Made by a program: the position numbers and the translations under genes
Part shown: positions 21,393 through 33,238 of the stretch, in pieces
Layout: the number at the start of each line of letters is the position of its first letter
Position numbering within the stretch: position 1 is the stretch's first letter
Notes under the pieces: model-generated
Seen by the model: only the letters and a program-made list of their open reading frames with translations
Databases searched by the model: none
What the model was told of the DNA's origin: nothing
Source: Heracleum sosnowskyi
Taxonomy: Eukaryota; Streptophyta; Magnoliopsida; Apiales; Apiaceae
Reading direction: 5' to 3'
DNA length: 64,000 nucleotides
Assembly (NCBI GenBank): GCA_030848705.1
Contig: CM061239.1
Coordinates: 86,100,363-86,164,362 of the forward strand

Positions 21393-22838
21393 ATTAATTT
21401 TTGTTAATATGATCATAATATTTTTTAAACAGGAAAAACAAAATGAAGAAAAGAAAAGAAGGAAACCAAATGTCAAATATCCAACGAAGAAAGCCTCATA
21501 CGCCAAGGTGGATAATGATGAGGTAAACTAGTGTACTTAAAATATAATATCTCTACCACTATTAAATGCAAATTCCTATCAAATTTAATTCTCTTTTTGA
21601 ACTTATGATAGGAAATTAAACCTGCTAGACACATTAATAGAGCAAAGGAACATGTGAAGATTAGAAACTCTCCAAGATTGTTAAGTGAAATGTTATACTT
21701 CTTAACAGAAGAATAGAAACAATGGGTTTGACATAGTGGATTTGGAGAGCTTCTAGGTTTTGAATTAGAAATGTTGCCGGGGCCGTTTTCTTAGAATATA
21801 CTTCAAATCTTTGAACATAATTTTGTGTCACTACGGCTTTCCAATGGAGAGATAAACATCACAGAAGAAGATGTTTCGGATGTTCTAGGTCTGCCTCATG
21901 GAGGAGAGTCAGTAATGCTAGGATCAAATAATGAATACCAAGAAAGAGTAAATGAATGGCAATCGCAGTTCTCAAATCAAGATCAAATCACAACTCTCAA
22001 AGTTGTTCAGAAAATGAAAGAACAGGAATTGACACAGAACTTTAAATTAAATTTCTTGATTGTGTTGGCAAACGTTTTGCTAGGAACATGTACAAATGCA
22101 TATGTGGATGTAAAGATTCTTAGATTTGACGATGATCTAGATAAACTTTCTGAATACAACTGGGCTGAGTACTTGCTAAACTCACTAGTTGCTGCCGTTC
22201 AAAGTTGGAATCGGTCATCATCGGTTTTCTTCAATGGGTCGTTAATTTTCCTCACTGTAAGTTTTGTTTACATACATACCATTTAATCTTTTTAATATCT
22301 AGTGACTACTATTATCTTTTATTATGTAGCTTCTTTATGTTGATCGGGTCAGACACAAGGGAATTAAACTGGTTGAAAGACAAACCCCTTCCTACAAAGG
22401 GTGGACTGTGGATAAGCTGAAAGAGAGACAATCTATTGAGTTGTTCAGCGGAAAGTTTGGAGTTGGATCAATATTACCTCCATTAAGGGATCTGCCAGCC
22501 AATAGGAAAAATAAAATGAAGGTATAAGTTTATTTTTTTTCTTAATATACTTTAATTAGTTACATTATTCACATGTCATGTTAGTTTTGAATCTTTTCTA
22601 TTAACTATCCAGAACAATGATGTGGATGAGAATGCTGAACACTGTAATGAATATCATCATTATGAACGAGATGCTCAAGACTGGAACAATTATGAGCAGG
22701 GACAGTATGAGTATGCACATGACAATTCTGAACAAAGACCAACAAATGTACTTATTAAACTTATTCAACATAAATTACTTTAGTACTTTAATTATTCAAG
22801 CTAATGTTGATATCTTTTATTTTTATTGTATTGACAAG

Positions 22839-24155
22839 AATTTTGCTCATCAAGAATGGAATAATGTCCCTCATGACTATAGCTCAGATGTATGGGAAAA
22901 GCATTGCCAACATGAACAAAGTAAAGAACGGACTGAAAATGCACAAGGAACTATGGTAATGAAGTATATTAGTGATATATGTAGCTTCAATTTAACCACA
23001 CTTTGATTATAACTTAGTTTAATATGAATTTTTGTTTTTTGTATTTACAAGAATGCTGCTGATGGAAACAATTATCACCCTCATCAAGAATGGCGATCAT
23101 GAAATTATATTCCTCGTTCAAATAGCTCAGATATGTGGGAAAAATATGACCATCATGAACAAGGCAATGCACATACTGAATTTGAATAAGACATTATGGT
23201 AATAAAGTATATTAGTGATTTTGTAATTTAACTTAGTGATACTGTCTAATATTTCTTAGTGAAATTGTAAGTAGTGATATTATTTGACATAAGTCATTTA
23301 GTTGAACTTAGTGATTTATATACTATCGTTTGTGCTCTTGTTAGTTAGTGACAGACACTTGGTTCCTTTTGTATTCGGTTCTTTCTTTGAGGTTAGATAA
23401 TTTTTCTTGAAGTGAGCTAATAATTTTTTTCTGTTTGAACAAAATTCATCCTGTAATATAAGTGTATTGTCATTAAACAGTTTATAAGAACTATCCTACA
23501 GTATACTGCTTTTAGAATTAGGAAATATGTATAAATGGCTATTTTGGGTGGAAGTGTCATTTTTCCTCTTTATGATGTTTTTTTTTATAATAACCTAAGT
23601 CATAAAACCCAAGAGCCCTGTCTATATGAATTGTATCTCTATTTTGAGAAGCATGATTCATTTAAAGTGCAAGAAATGCTAAGATTTCCAAAACTATTCT
23701 CAGATTTGGGTGGCGATAGAGAGGACCCCTGTATGCAGGGTTTTGACATTAGTTTCACCCAAACAATTCTTCTAGTTCTCCTAATGTGACTATTACATGG
23801 ATTAACATAACTATTCCAGTAACCTAGTTTGACTATTACAATCAGTTTTATTCTAATTAGTTATTATATTTCAACAATCTGCATCAACGTGTTTTTTTCT
23901 CTCACTATAGTTCACTATGGTAATGAACTATATTACTGATATATGTATTAAAACTTAGTGATATTGTCACTTAAATTTAACTACAATTTGATTTAAATTA
24001 GTTTAATATGAATTTTTTTTATGTACAAGAATGCTGCTGATGGAAGCAACTATCAGCCTCATCAAGAATGGCGGTCAAATAGCTCAGATATGTGGGAAAA
24101 AGATGACCAGCATGAACAAAGCAAAGCACATACTGAAATTGAAGAAGACATTACG
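22839..24155 (+). repeat. Tandemly triplicated exon (exons 9, 10, 11 of the Ulp1-like gene)
   Basis: Three exons (22839-22955, 23052-23198, 24030-24155) encode versions of the same peptide, marked by HQEW, SSD(V/M)WEK and HEQ. Each is followed by a near-identical donor and intron start (GGTAATGAAGTATATTAGTG or close variants). A fourth copy of the donor region without its exon is visible near 23915-23960. All three lengths are multiples of three, so the duplications kept the frame. The middle copy carries two stops. Confidence 0.85.
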
Positions 24156-26148
24156 GTAATGAAGTATATTAGTGATTTGTGTAATTTAACTTAGTGGTAC
24201 TGTCTACTATTTCTTAGTAATACTATAAGCAGTGATAATATTTAACATAGGTCATAATATACACTGTAAACACAGAAATTAAGAAATGCGTGTCTTTGCT
24301 AATCTACATTTACAAGATGACCTTTGAAACAATAATGTAAGTATTTATAAGTATTATCGAATTTTGGGAGTTATTTTTCATGATTGATTTGAATTCTCAT
24401 AATATATTTGTCTGATTTTCTTGGATCAACGTACTCTGAAACATAACCAGTGTGAACTTAGTTTTATTCTAGTAGTATCAGTGAATCGTCATTTTGAAAT
24501 TTTAGGTTTAGATTGTAAACATGAGTTTTGTTATGAAATTACAGACACGATTTCCCACAACATGCTGTAGGATTTAGAATTTGTGATATAAGTATTTTTT
24601 TTGCTTGTGATTCCTTTTTCGAATTAAAAGTTAATATTTCTGCAGAATGTGGTGGAAAAGCTGCGACTAAAGGCACAAGATTTAATGGCTGAAAAAGATA
24701 AGTTTTTCGAAGACCTAAAGGAAGCTAAAGAGAAATATGGAGATGATGTCTATCTTTTGTCCATTGAGCAAGTCATGAATGAAGTCTTCCATCCATCAAC
24801 AACAAATGGTGGTGAGTTGGTCGTCATGAATGAACAGGAACAAAATCCATCAACAACAAATAAGTATGTGTGTCAGGTTGCTTCTGATTTTGAATTAAGA
24901 CCAGAAGATATAGAGCAATTGGAAATTATGGAATATCTGAATTCCACACAAGCAAGGATAGACAAGCCTGACATTTTTGGTATAGAAGGAAAAAATAGTC
25001 GAGAAAAAAAGCTTGAGGACATTCCTTCGTTTTCACTTGGAATAGAAAACAATGTGATTACTCAAGTATGTAACGACATTGAGAAGGTAGAAACTGCTGG
25101 TGCTATTGAAGAAGAAGATGCTCAGGATGTTGACGGAGAAGATGATGATGATTTTGTTAGTCCAATACCTATAGTGAGAGGAAAGAGCAGAAGACTTGTA
25201 AAGGTAGGTAGATATGCGAAATCTCCTTACATTGAAAGAGTGATAGACCTCTCTTCCAAGTATACAAATCAAGATCTCGGTATATGGATATACATGATAC
25301 AAAAAATCAATATACTGTAAGTTTTTACAATTAATTTCAGCAACTATCCTTTTTTGGATCAATCTACTAAATTCAAAAAAACAATTAAGTAATTATTTTA
25401 CTCATTCTTGACAGGGATCCTATCTTTAGTTGGAAAGGACTGACATGCATTCGTGAGCATATGCAAACACTGAAAATGAGCACCACTTTGTTCTATTCAG
25501 TAATTGATACATGGTCTATTATTTTGAATGATAATGAGAACTATAAAGCAGAGGAATCACCAATGCGTTTCTTTTGTCCCATTGGCAGTTTGGTAAGTTA
25601 TTCACTATATTAATCTTTCCTCTTCATTAGAAATTAATATCATAAACTAATTTCAAGTTACATTCAATTGACATGCAGCATTCAGGATTAAATGTAGACA
25701 TGAATGTCACTGAAAGCTATTTAATATTTGCTGAAAATATGGGTTATATACTAAACAGATATGAAAGGAAGCTTGATAATATAGACATGGTAAAGTATAT
25801 AGACTTCTAAACTTCTAGTAGCAAACTTATAAAATCGGGAGAATTTGGTTTACTGTAGACATGGTGAAGTATATGGAACAATCTATGTTTAATTTTGACA
25901 TATTTATAAATTTGCAGGTGTTCTTCCCCATTAATAAACATGGGCACTTCTACATCATATGCTACAACCTCAAAAAGGATGCTTTTGATGTTATTGACAA
26001 CATAAGACACAAAAACCCAAAACATTGCTATGGTCGAACACCAAATATCCTGGTAAGAATCATTATTTTGTGTTACGTAATTAACTAAAAATATTCCATA
26101 AAATTCACTACTTATATTAATTATTAAAACAGTAGAGTTAACGATTCA

Positions 26149-26164
26149 CCCCCCCCCCCCCCTC
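26149..26164 (+). repeat. Poly-C tract in intron 15 of the Ulp1-like gene
   Basis: A run of C (14 or more, then TCCCC) lies about 20 bp upstream of the exon 16 acceptor. Simple homopolymer; length may be unreliable in assembly. Confidence 0.8.
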
Positions 26165-27159
26165 CCCTTTTACGTTATAGCATTCTCACTTCACCAGATA
26201 CTTGAAAGAAAATGGACTTGTCAATTTGGTTAAAAGATTGCAAAAGTTGCAGCCATCTTTCCTCGAAATGCCATGGCAGACAAAGAGTAACTCCACTGAT
26301 TGCGGCATTTTCGTTATGAGGCATATGGAAACATACAAAGGTGATTTGAGAAACTGGAATACTGGATTCACTGAGGAAGGGGTAAGAAAAACCTTTTCTT
26401 TTATACTAGCAATAAATTAGGGTTTGCATATAAGCTACACTGTCTTTGTTTTCATGAAAATAAATAATCTTGTAAAATTTATCTCTACCAATAATTTGTT
26501 GAATAGTCTAGAAAACACACTCCTTGCACTTTTTCATGGGTCCAAATTTATTTATGTTGATTTCATAGCGTGTCTGCTGGGAATGACAAGTAAATGTATC
26601 ATTGTTTTCGGTGAATAGCGTGTCCAAAACTTATGACTTTGACAATCATTATTTCAGCTTTCTAAGTAATGTATATTTTTTTATAATTATAAATGCAGAG
26701 AATCCAGGATAACCAGATTATCAGGCTTAGAGTCAAATACAATAACAGTATACTATCATCGAATTTGAATGAAATGAAAGATGAAATCCAGAATCAAGCC
26801 AAACAATTGTTCAACAAAGGTGCTGAGAAGAGACTGATGGATATGGTTGCCCAAGTGTCTGCTGCAAAATCAAGTAACACACAAAATAACAAAGGCAAAG
26901 GTGCAAAAAGAAAAACTGTGACGTTTGCAGCAAATTTGGAGAGGACTTTCAATGAAGCAGATACTTAGATATTTGATTCTTCAAATTAAATTGAAAAATT
27001 ATAGATCATGCTTCAAAAATTGAAACTGTATTGATGAATTATAGCTTTTATTTCACTATTTCTAGAAATGTGGATACCAGTGACTTGTTTATGATACTTT
27101 AGTAATTTCTGTATGACATTTTACAAAAAATGTGTCTGATTTTTAGTGATTTTTGTGAG

Positions 27160-27282
27160 CCATATACATTGGCTTGTGAAAACTGGGGATTTTTTCGAGT
27201 TGTTAATCATGGTGTATCAGAAAATGTGATGATTGAAATGATTGATGGAGTTCGTAAGTTTCATAAAAACAATTGTTCTTAA
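27160..27282 (+). pseudogene. Captured fragment of a 2-oxoglutarate-dependent dioxygenase gene
   Basis: One frame reads ACENWGFFRVVNHGVSENV followed by MIEMIDGVRKFH. This is the highly conserved N-terminal (DIOX_N) block of plant 2OG/Fe(II) dioxygenases, closest in my memory to 1-aminocyclopropane-1-carboxylate oxidase homologues. The fragment stops at a TAA soon after and has no start, no iron-binding HxD...H and no other exon nearby. It lies in the convergent intergenic space between the two MULE genes, on the plus strand. Capture of host gene pieces by MULEs (Pack-MULE behaviour) is well known and is the simplest explanation. Confidence 0.72.
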
Positions 27283-27629
27283 ATTGTACTTGTATTGCAC
27301 AATAATGTACATTGGAAGAGAAAGCGCCATTGCTCAGATAATAAGAATAGTGGCAAAAAAAACTCTATGAACCATAAGATACATAATATTTGAGCATTAA
27401 AAATTCTATAATATTCTAGTTAAAAATTTTAGCATAAGATACATGTATCAAGAACAATATTTGTTCATCAAAATTTCTAAATCAAATAAAGAATCCTAAA
27501 TCATTTATATGAAAGTTGTAGTAATCTGTACACAAAGAAATTAACAGTACCAACTATAACTCAAAAAAATTTCTATAACATTTGAGCAATGTTAAATCTA
27601 TACAAGTACCATGAAGGAATAACAAAAAT

Positions 27630-30600
27630 CTATGCATCTGTCATTTGTTCTTTTGTGCCCACTTTCTGCTTCTGCGGACAAGTTCTTGAGTCATGAGTTG
27701 TAGCCTCACATTTTTTACATTTTCGAATTCTTTTCCTTGATTTAGTCACTCCTTTCTCTCTTTCACTAACTAATCTCTTAAAGTAATTCCCTTTGTTCTT
27801 ACAAACTTTTGGTGGCAGAACATTGAGCTCTCCTACAGGCTATTGACCGATCATAGTTGCCATATGATCCTTTTTTGTGAACTCAACAACATCCCCACCA
27901 TCATCAAGATCTTTATTCAACTGAGTTATAGTTTTTTGGACATAGTCAAGTCTGTCCACTTGAACTCCAGCCTTGTTAACTGCCTGACGAAAATCAAACC
28001 AAATATTCGTCAACTTTAAAGAAACCTGCTCCATTTTAAAGTAATCATTAGATACTGAAATTGATAAAGTCCCGCTTTCAGCAATCTTCATCCACCGGTT
28101 CAAAACGAGGCTTCTAGGAAACTTTGTCACCCCTATTTGCTTCAAACCACAAAACGCGTGCCTGCAAACTATTCCACACATAACAAATTTTTGGCATGAA
28201 CAAACATCATGATTTCTACTCACAGAGACCTGTACAAAAGTACAATAAATACATTAATAAAAGGAGTGAAAAACATATTAAAAATAAAATGGACTCTGTA
28301 ATTACCATAATTACAAAGAAATCAGTACAATACTATTGTTCAAAAATAAATAAATTCTTCAAAGAGACATCACTAAAAAATATATACTAACAATCATTAT
28401 AATCGCCGTTCAGGTAATCATTATAATCACTAAAAAAATAGACTAATAATCACTACAGACGTGTACAAAATCACTAAAAATAGCCACGCAAGCTCCTATA
28501 TTAGAATAACCACCTACTAGTTCTTTCGCAAAGCTAAAACTTTTGCTCATACCAATATTTACTTTAGAAGCATCAAACGCAAAATTTATCAAAATAGTGG
28601 TCATCTCCCTATTAATCCTCAAAAACTGCTTACCATTTTCAGTTGCTAACGGATGGTTATGTATGTATGATGTTATATGTTGAGTCGAGTAGAGATAACT
28701 AGGTTTTAAGTTCACACAGACCATGATTGACTGTGACAGACTCCAAGAAAGGACTTCAATTTGTAAATTCTGATTATGTATAGAATATGTGGAACTCATT
28801 GCTGAGTAGTTCGTTTTATATTATGTTAAATAATGTTAATCAAATCATACAGGTTGTATGATCCAACCTGTTTTTCAGTAAAGATTCAGTAAATTAAAGA
28901 TCTTTAAGTAGCGGCAAAGCATGGCCTCTGTAAGAAAACAAATTAGTGGAAATCCAATTTGTACAGGTCGGAAAAATATATACTAACGATCATTATAATC
29001 ATAGCGCCGTTCAGGTAATCATTATAATCACTAAAAATATAGACTAATAGTCACTACAGACCTGTACAAAATCACTAAAATAGCATTAGAATCATTAATA
29101 AGTTACTTCAGTCAAAAAATTAAAAAATACAAAATAAAAAAATAAAAAGTTACAAAAATTTATTAATGTTAGTCATGACAATATTACTATGAATACAATA
29201 ATATTTAAGAAAATTGTTGAATAAATTATAGAATGAAACTTTACCTTAAAAAGTTTATCTTTTACTTTGACATCCCTAATTTCAAGATGAGTAACACCAT
29301 CAATTTCCTCCATACGCTTGATTTGCATATCCAGACACGATAATATTATTTCTTCCTGAACTTTATAAAATATGGCACGTGTGAATAAATCTTCTACATC
29401 ATCTTCAATATACCATGTCGATAGTGTAGTAGGAATAGTGGACTTGGACTCGTGATCTAGCCTAGCTGTTTCATTCCTCTGCCTTTCCATTGCTGTTTGA
29501 AAACGAATCCAAAATTCACATAGAGTATCTCCTTGTTTATGAAACTGCCCAAAGAAAAAATTCTCACTCTCCGACCTTGATGTTGTTCTCATCAAACCAA
29601 ACATCGGCTTTTCTCTAAAATATGCTGGAATCCATGAAGACCTAATAGCATACATATCGGACAACCATTTATTGCCTTCTAACTTGAACTCCTTTATCAC
29701 AGTCTCCCATCCTTTCTCAAACTCATCAATTTCCAAAATTGATGACCATATGTACTTTTTCATTTTCTCCATAAAATCAGTCTCCTTACATAAGCGATTA
29801 CCAAGCTGCAAAACACCAATAATCACCAATACTGAGTAAATTTAACAAATGTTAACACACTACTTAAAATACAAAATTAATTATTGATTAATACTTTCAC
29901 TATGAAGTACCACCATCTGCATTAGCAAAAACTGTCAGTTTAAAGGGCTGCATAACTTCTTTTTTAAAAAAAATATTTCCCTATAAATTTTTATGAATAA
30001 TATTAAATTTATAGATTTAGGGCTAACATGAAACAAATGCACTTGTCAAATAATAAAAAAAAACTGCATGATTTGCACATGTTAGTATCTAAAAGTATTT
30101 TTTGTTTTATGAAAGTCAAATATCTTACTAAATTTTACAGGGTGTCTTTAGATTCTCAAGTCTAACAAATGCCATGTAAAGTTCAGATAAGGTAGATAGT
30201 TTTCACGATTATACTCTAAATGCTCATTTCATATTATATGCAAACAATGTTCTTCACAAGCTTTTCTGTAGATAAATCTTGGGAGCAGTGAAAATGCAGA
30301 TATAAAAATGCAGGAGATATAACAGTACTAATTAAAGATATGCTCCCTAAACCCTGAATGCAACTATAATGTATAAAAGCAAAATGCTGTTCAATTATAC
30401 TCCTAAACTTTCACTAACTTCCGTAAAAAAGGGAATTATAATTGTTCTCTACGTTATGAGGTGCTAATCATATTATTTTATAATATAATCAATCGGCAGA
30501 AAAAGTATACCAAATGGTAATTAAAAAAGTATACCTTGATGGGAAATTTTTGCATAATGTGCCACATGCATAGGCGATGCTTACTTTCAATCAAACCATT

Positions 30601-32686
30601 TTTTGCAGAAAATGAAGCAGGGACTGCTACCTTCATAGCAGCACACTGATCGGTAACAATGACAACTAGATTTATAGTGTTTAGTTGCAAAGGTAACACA
30701 TTTATAGTGTTTATCCACACCCGTAAATGGCGCAAAAATCATATTATACCTGTATCACCCAAAAAAATAGAAAGCATTGACATCAGAATTATTTTACTGA
30801 TTATTAATAATAACTACGATGATTCAATGTAACTTGTACAGTGTAGAAACTATCAATTAAAAACAAAATATTTATGACGACTCAAAAGACTTAATTTGTA
30901 TTCACCCCTGTTTTCAGTAAAACAACTTAAAGAATCAAGTTGACAGTAAGAATCAATAAATATATCACTAGAATGTCATACAATATGTCGCTAAATTGTA
31001 CCAAAACAATCACTTATAATGTAATACAATTTTTACTTACTTGTTTGTATCAAAAGTCGCATCAAACGAGACCGCGTCACCATAGAGTTCAAAATTTCTC
31101 TGGCCAATTGCATCAGCCCAAAACAACTTCGTTAAGTGCCCGAAAGAATCAATCTCATAAGCAAAATAAAAAGACTCTGAAGTCTCTTGATTTACCTTAA
31201 ACTTGTCAATTATCATTTGTCCATCTCTTTCACCAACAAATTCTTTTACATCTCGATTAAAATTTCTAAAATCACGCAAGGTAGCTCCTATATTAGAATA
31301 ACCACCTACCAGTTCTTTCGCAAAGCTAAAACTTTTGCTCATACCAATATTTACTTTAGAAGCATCAAACGCAAAATTTCTCAAAATAGTGGTCATCTCC
31401 CTATTAATCCTCAAAAACTGCCTACCATTTTCAGTTTCTAACGGATGGTTATGTATTTCAACAAAAGAGAAGACATAATATGTACCCCCATGGGTATACT
31501 TCAAAACCATCTTGGCTTTACATCCACACCTTTGAGAACCAGTCCGCCTTCTCTGAACAACTTTATCAGAATTATGATCATTAGGATCATTGAACCCTTC
31601 ATTACTACAAACATAATGTTTAAGTAAAATAGTCTTATTGTCATCATCTTTCTTTTCTGTTGTTTTACAGACACCAAATCCACCCAACCGAGCATATTGT
31701 TTGTAAAACTTATAACCTTTATCTAAAGTCTCAAAAACCTGATTGGTAAATGGTATACCAATATCACCAACACATCTAGGTTTATAATACCTTTTACCAC
31801 CAGGCGACACGATGTAGTTTGTTTCAGAACATTCACTTTCTGTTAAAGAGAGATCAATACTAACACCATTACTAATTTCAGAATTAATCAGAGATGAATC
31901 GCCACAACTTGAACCTGAAAATGAAACATGTTAAGATTAGATTTGTTAAGGATAATTGAAAGATTACTCAATCATTAGTTAAATTGGTAATGTGAACAGT
32001 ATTGCTTCGACTAAGACATACTTCAACTGAAAATTAAAAAAAGGATCACTCGATAAATCACTTAATATAGATGCTAGGTTCACAAACTTACTCAAAAATC
32101 AAAAACAGTGACTAAGTAACTTAGTTTAATACATAATCATAAAAATACCTGATTACTTCAAATCGATTTCCTTGCATCACATATACATGACTTAATCACA
32201 GTAGCTAATAAACAAAACAGGTTAACATTATTTAATTTCCTTGCCGCTACTTGAAGATCTTTAATTTACTGAATCTTTACTGAAAAACAGGTTGAATCAT
32301 GTATGATTTGATTAACATTATTTAACAGAATTAGTTCCACTTATTCTATACATAATCAGAATTTACAAACAGTACACTTTATACTAACTAATAACAACAA
32401 ATTCAACATCTTGGAAAAGAAACAAAACAAATACATTAAATCATAAGAAAAATCACTAAAAATACACAAATTGAATATAATATTACAAAAATCACTAAGC
32501 GAAACTACGAATTACAATATTACATGATAAAACCAGTAATTGAACATCGAAATCACAAAAAAAACAACAAAATCACAAACTAATAGCGTAAAAAATCATA
32601 AATTTAATAAATTTAACAAACTTCAAGCTCAGGAAAGTAATTTTACCTTGATTCTCACTAATTTTCATTAAATCTGTTGTAATCAT
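27630..32686 (-). pseudogene. FAR1-type MULE transposase gene, five or more exons, decayed
   Basis: Proposed exons on the minus strand: 32686-32647, 31914-31041, 30749-30535, 29805-29245, 28229-27630, with good splice sites. Exon 2 has the FAR1 DNA-binding zinc domain (GFGVCKTTEKK ... RTGSQRCGCKAKMVLKY ... EIHNHPLETENGRQFLR). It ends in the start of the MULE transposase domain (DAVSFDATFDTNK). Exon 3 has VTDQCAAMKVAVPASFSA and HRLCMWHIMQKFP. Exon 5 has the SWIM zinc finger (CSCQKFVMCGIVCRHAFC) and, after a premature TAG at 27840-27842, a C-terminal knuckle (CKKCEATTHDSRTC) with the natural stop at 27630. Exon 3 lacks about 28 codons between the first and second acidic motifs and is frameshifted there. 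The protein would have been the DDE transposase; this copy cannot be active. Confidence 0.85.
28375..29085 (-). repeat. Composite templated insertion in intron 4 of the FAR1-type gene
   Basis: A block near 28375-28477 is repeated directly at 28970-29082 (GCCGTTCAGGTAATCATTAT and flanks). Between the copies lie two pieces from elsewhere in the gene. 28480-28663 is about 95% identical to exon 2 at 31273-31457, same orientation. 28765-28925 matches intron 1 sequence at about 32235-32375 in inverted orientation. This looks like break repair with several template jumps. Confidence 0.75.
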
Positions 32687-32689
32687 CTT

Positions 32690-33033
32690 GAAGAAACTGA
32701 AAACGCAACTTTTATGAGAGAAAAACAGAGAGATATAGAGAGAGATACAAAAGAGAGATTCAAAAACACTTTACTAGATGCGTGATAACAGATGAAATAG
32801 ACAGAACCGAGGGAGAGTGGAGAGATAGCTAGAGAGAGAAAGAGCGTGCAGAGAATGATGTGAGAGAAACAGATAACGGTTTTATGACGCATTCAATAAC
32901 AAAATCAGTGTCTTTTGTATTTTTTTTTATGTAATTAAATCAATGACTGAGATTAAAGGATACTAATATTTAATCAATGGTGTAGATTAGTTTCTAGTTT
33001 CTATTTTAAAATTGGTTTCTATTTGATCACTAG

Positions 33034-33035
<2 letters not shown>
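32690..33035 (-). promoter_or_regulatory. MULE right terminal region and promoter/leader of the transposase gene
   Basis: Read inwards from 33035 it begins AGGCTAGTGATCAAATAG, followed by two short AGAAACTAGAAACTA-like units, then an AT-rich stretch. A long CT-rich leader (about 32700-32880, pyrimidine-rich on the minus strand) runs to the ATG at 32686. The end is inferred, because no left terminus is available for comparison. Confidence 0.5.

Positions 33036-33064
<29 letters not shown>
33035..33064. repeat. (TA)n microsatellite
   Basis: About 15 TA units directly abut the inferred MULE right end. It is AT-rich spacer from here to 33228 with nothing else recognisable. Confidence 0.9.
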
Positions 33065-33070
<6 letters not shown>

Positions 33071-33238
33071 TTTATATTTATGATTATATAATATAAAGTA
33101 ATTTTATCTTATGAATCACAAATTAAATCACAAATTTTATATTACTTTTTGTATCCAATATTTCATTGTTGTAACTAAATTGAACGTTAGTCATTTGCGA
33201 TTAATACTTTGTTATGTAAGATTAATTTTTATTATTTA

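Larger units (their letters stand above)
5203..26968 (+). pseudogene. Ulp1 (C48) protease-like gene of the MULE, 17 exons, decayed
   Basis: Proposed exons: 5203-5221, 5869-5967, 6060-6181, 6268-6330, [Sirevirus in intron 4], 21433-21522, 21612-22256, 22330-22521, 22613-22747, 22839-22955, 23052-23198, 24030-24155, 24646-25316, 25415-25592, 25679-25789, 25918-26052, 26181-26381, 26699-26968. Reading phase is consistent at each junction. Exons 6-7 hold a conserved domain of plant MULE-borne Ulp1-like proteins (NGEINITEEDVSDVLGLPHGG; YVDRVRHKGIKLVERQTPSYKGW split by the stop-free exon join). Exons 15-16 hold the C48 catalytic pattern: His in KHGHFYIICYN, Asp in FDVIDN, Cys in STDCGIFVMRHME. Exon 17 is a basic tail. 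Exon 6 has in-frame stops at 21714 (TAG), 21729 (TGA) and 21792 (TAG); exon 10 has two more (23100, 23187). The protease residues remain, but no full protein can be made. The gene would be a SUMO-protease-like accessory of the MULE; its substrate is unknown. Confidence 0.82.
4799..33035. mobile_element. Degraded FAR1-type Mutator-like element (MULE) with Ulp1-like gene, host of nested insertions
   Basis: Two convergently oriented genes, a Ulp1/C48-protease-like gene (+) and a FAR1-type MULE transposase gene (-), form a unit like maize MuDR, whose two genes also point inwards. The right end is inferred near 33035, where the sequence read inwards begins AGGCTAGTGATCAAATAG, before a (TA)n tract that may be the target. 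About 350 bp separate it from the transposase start codon. No matching left end was found between 4799 and the first Ulp1-like exon, so the left terminus probably lies beyond copia element 1, outside the window. Pairing of the genes in plant MULEs is known; membership of both in one element here is inference from arrangement. Confidence 0.7.
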
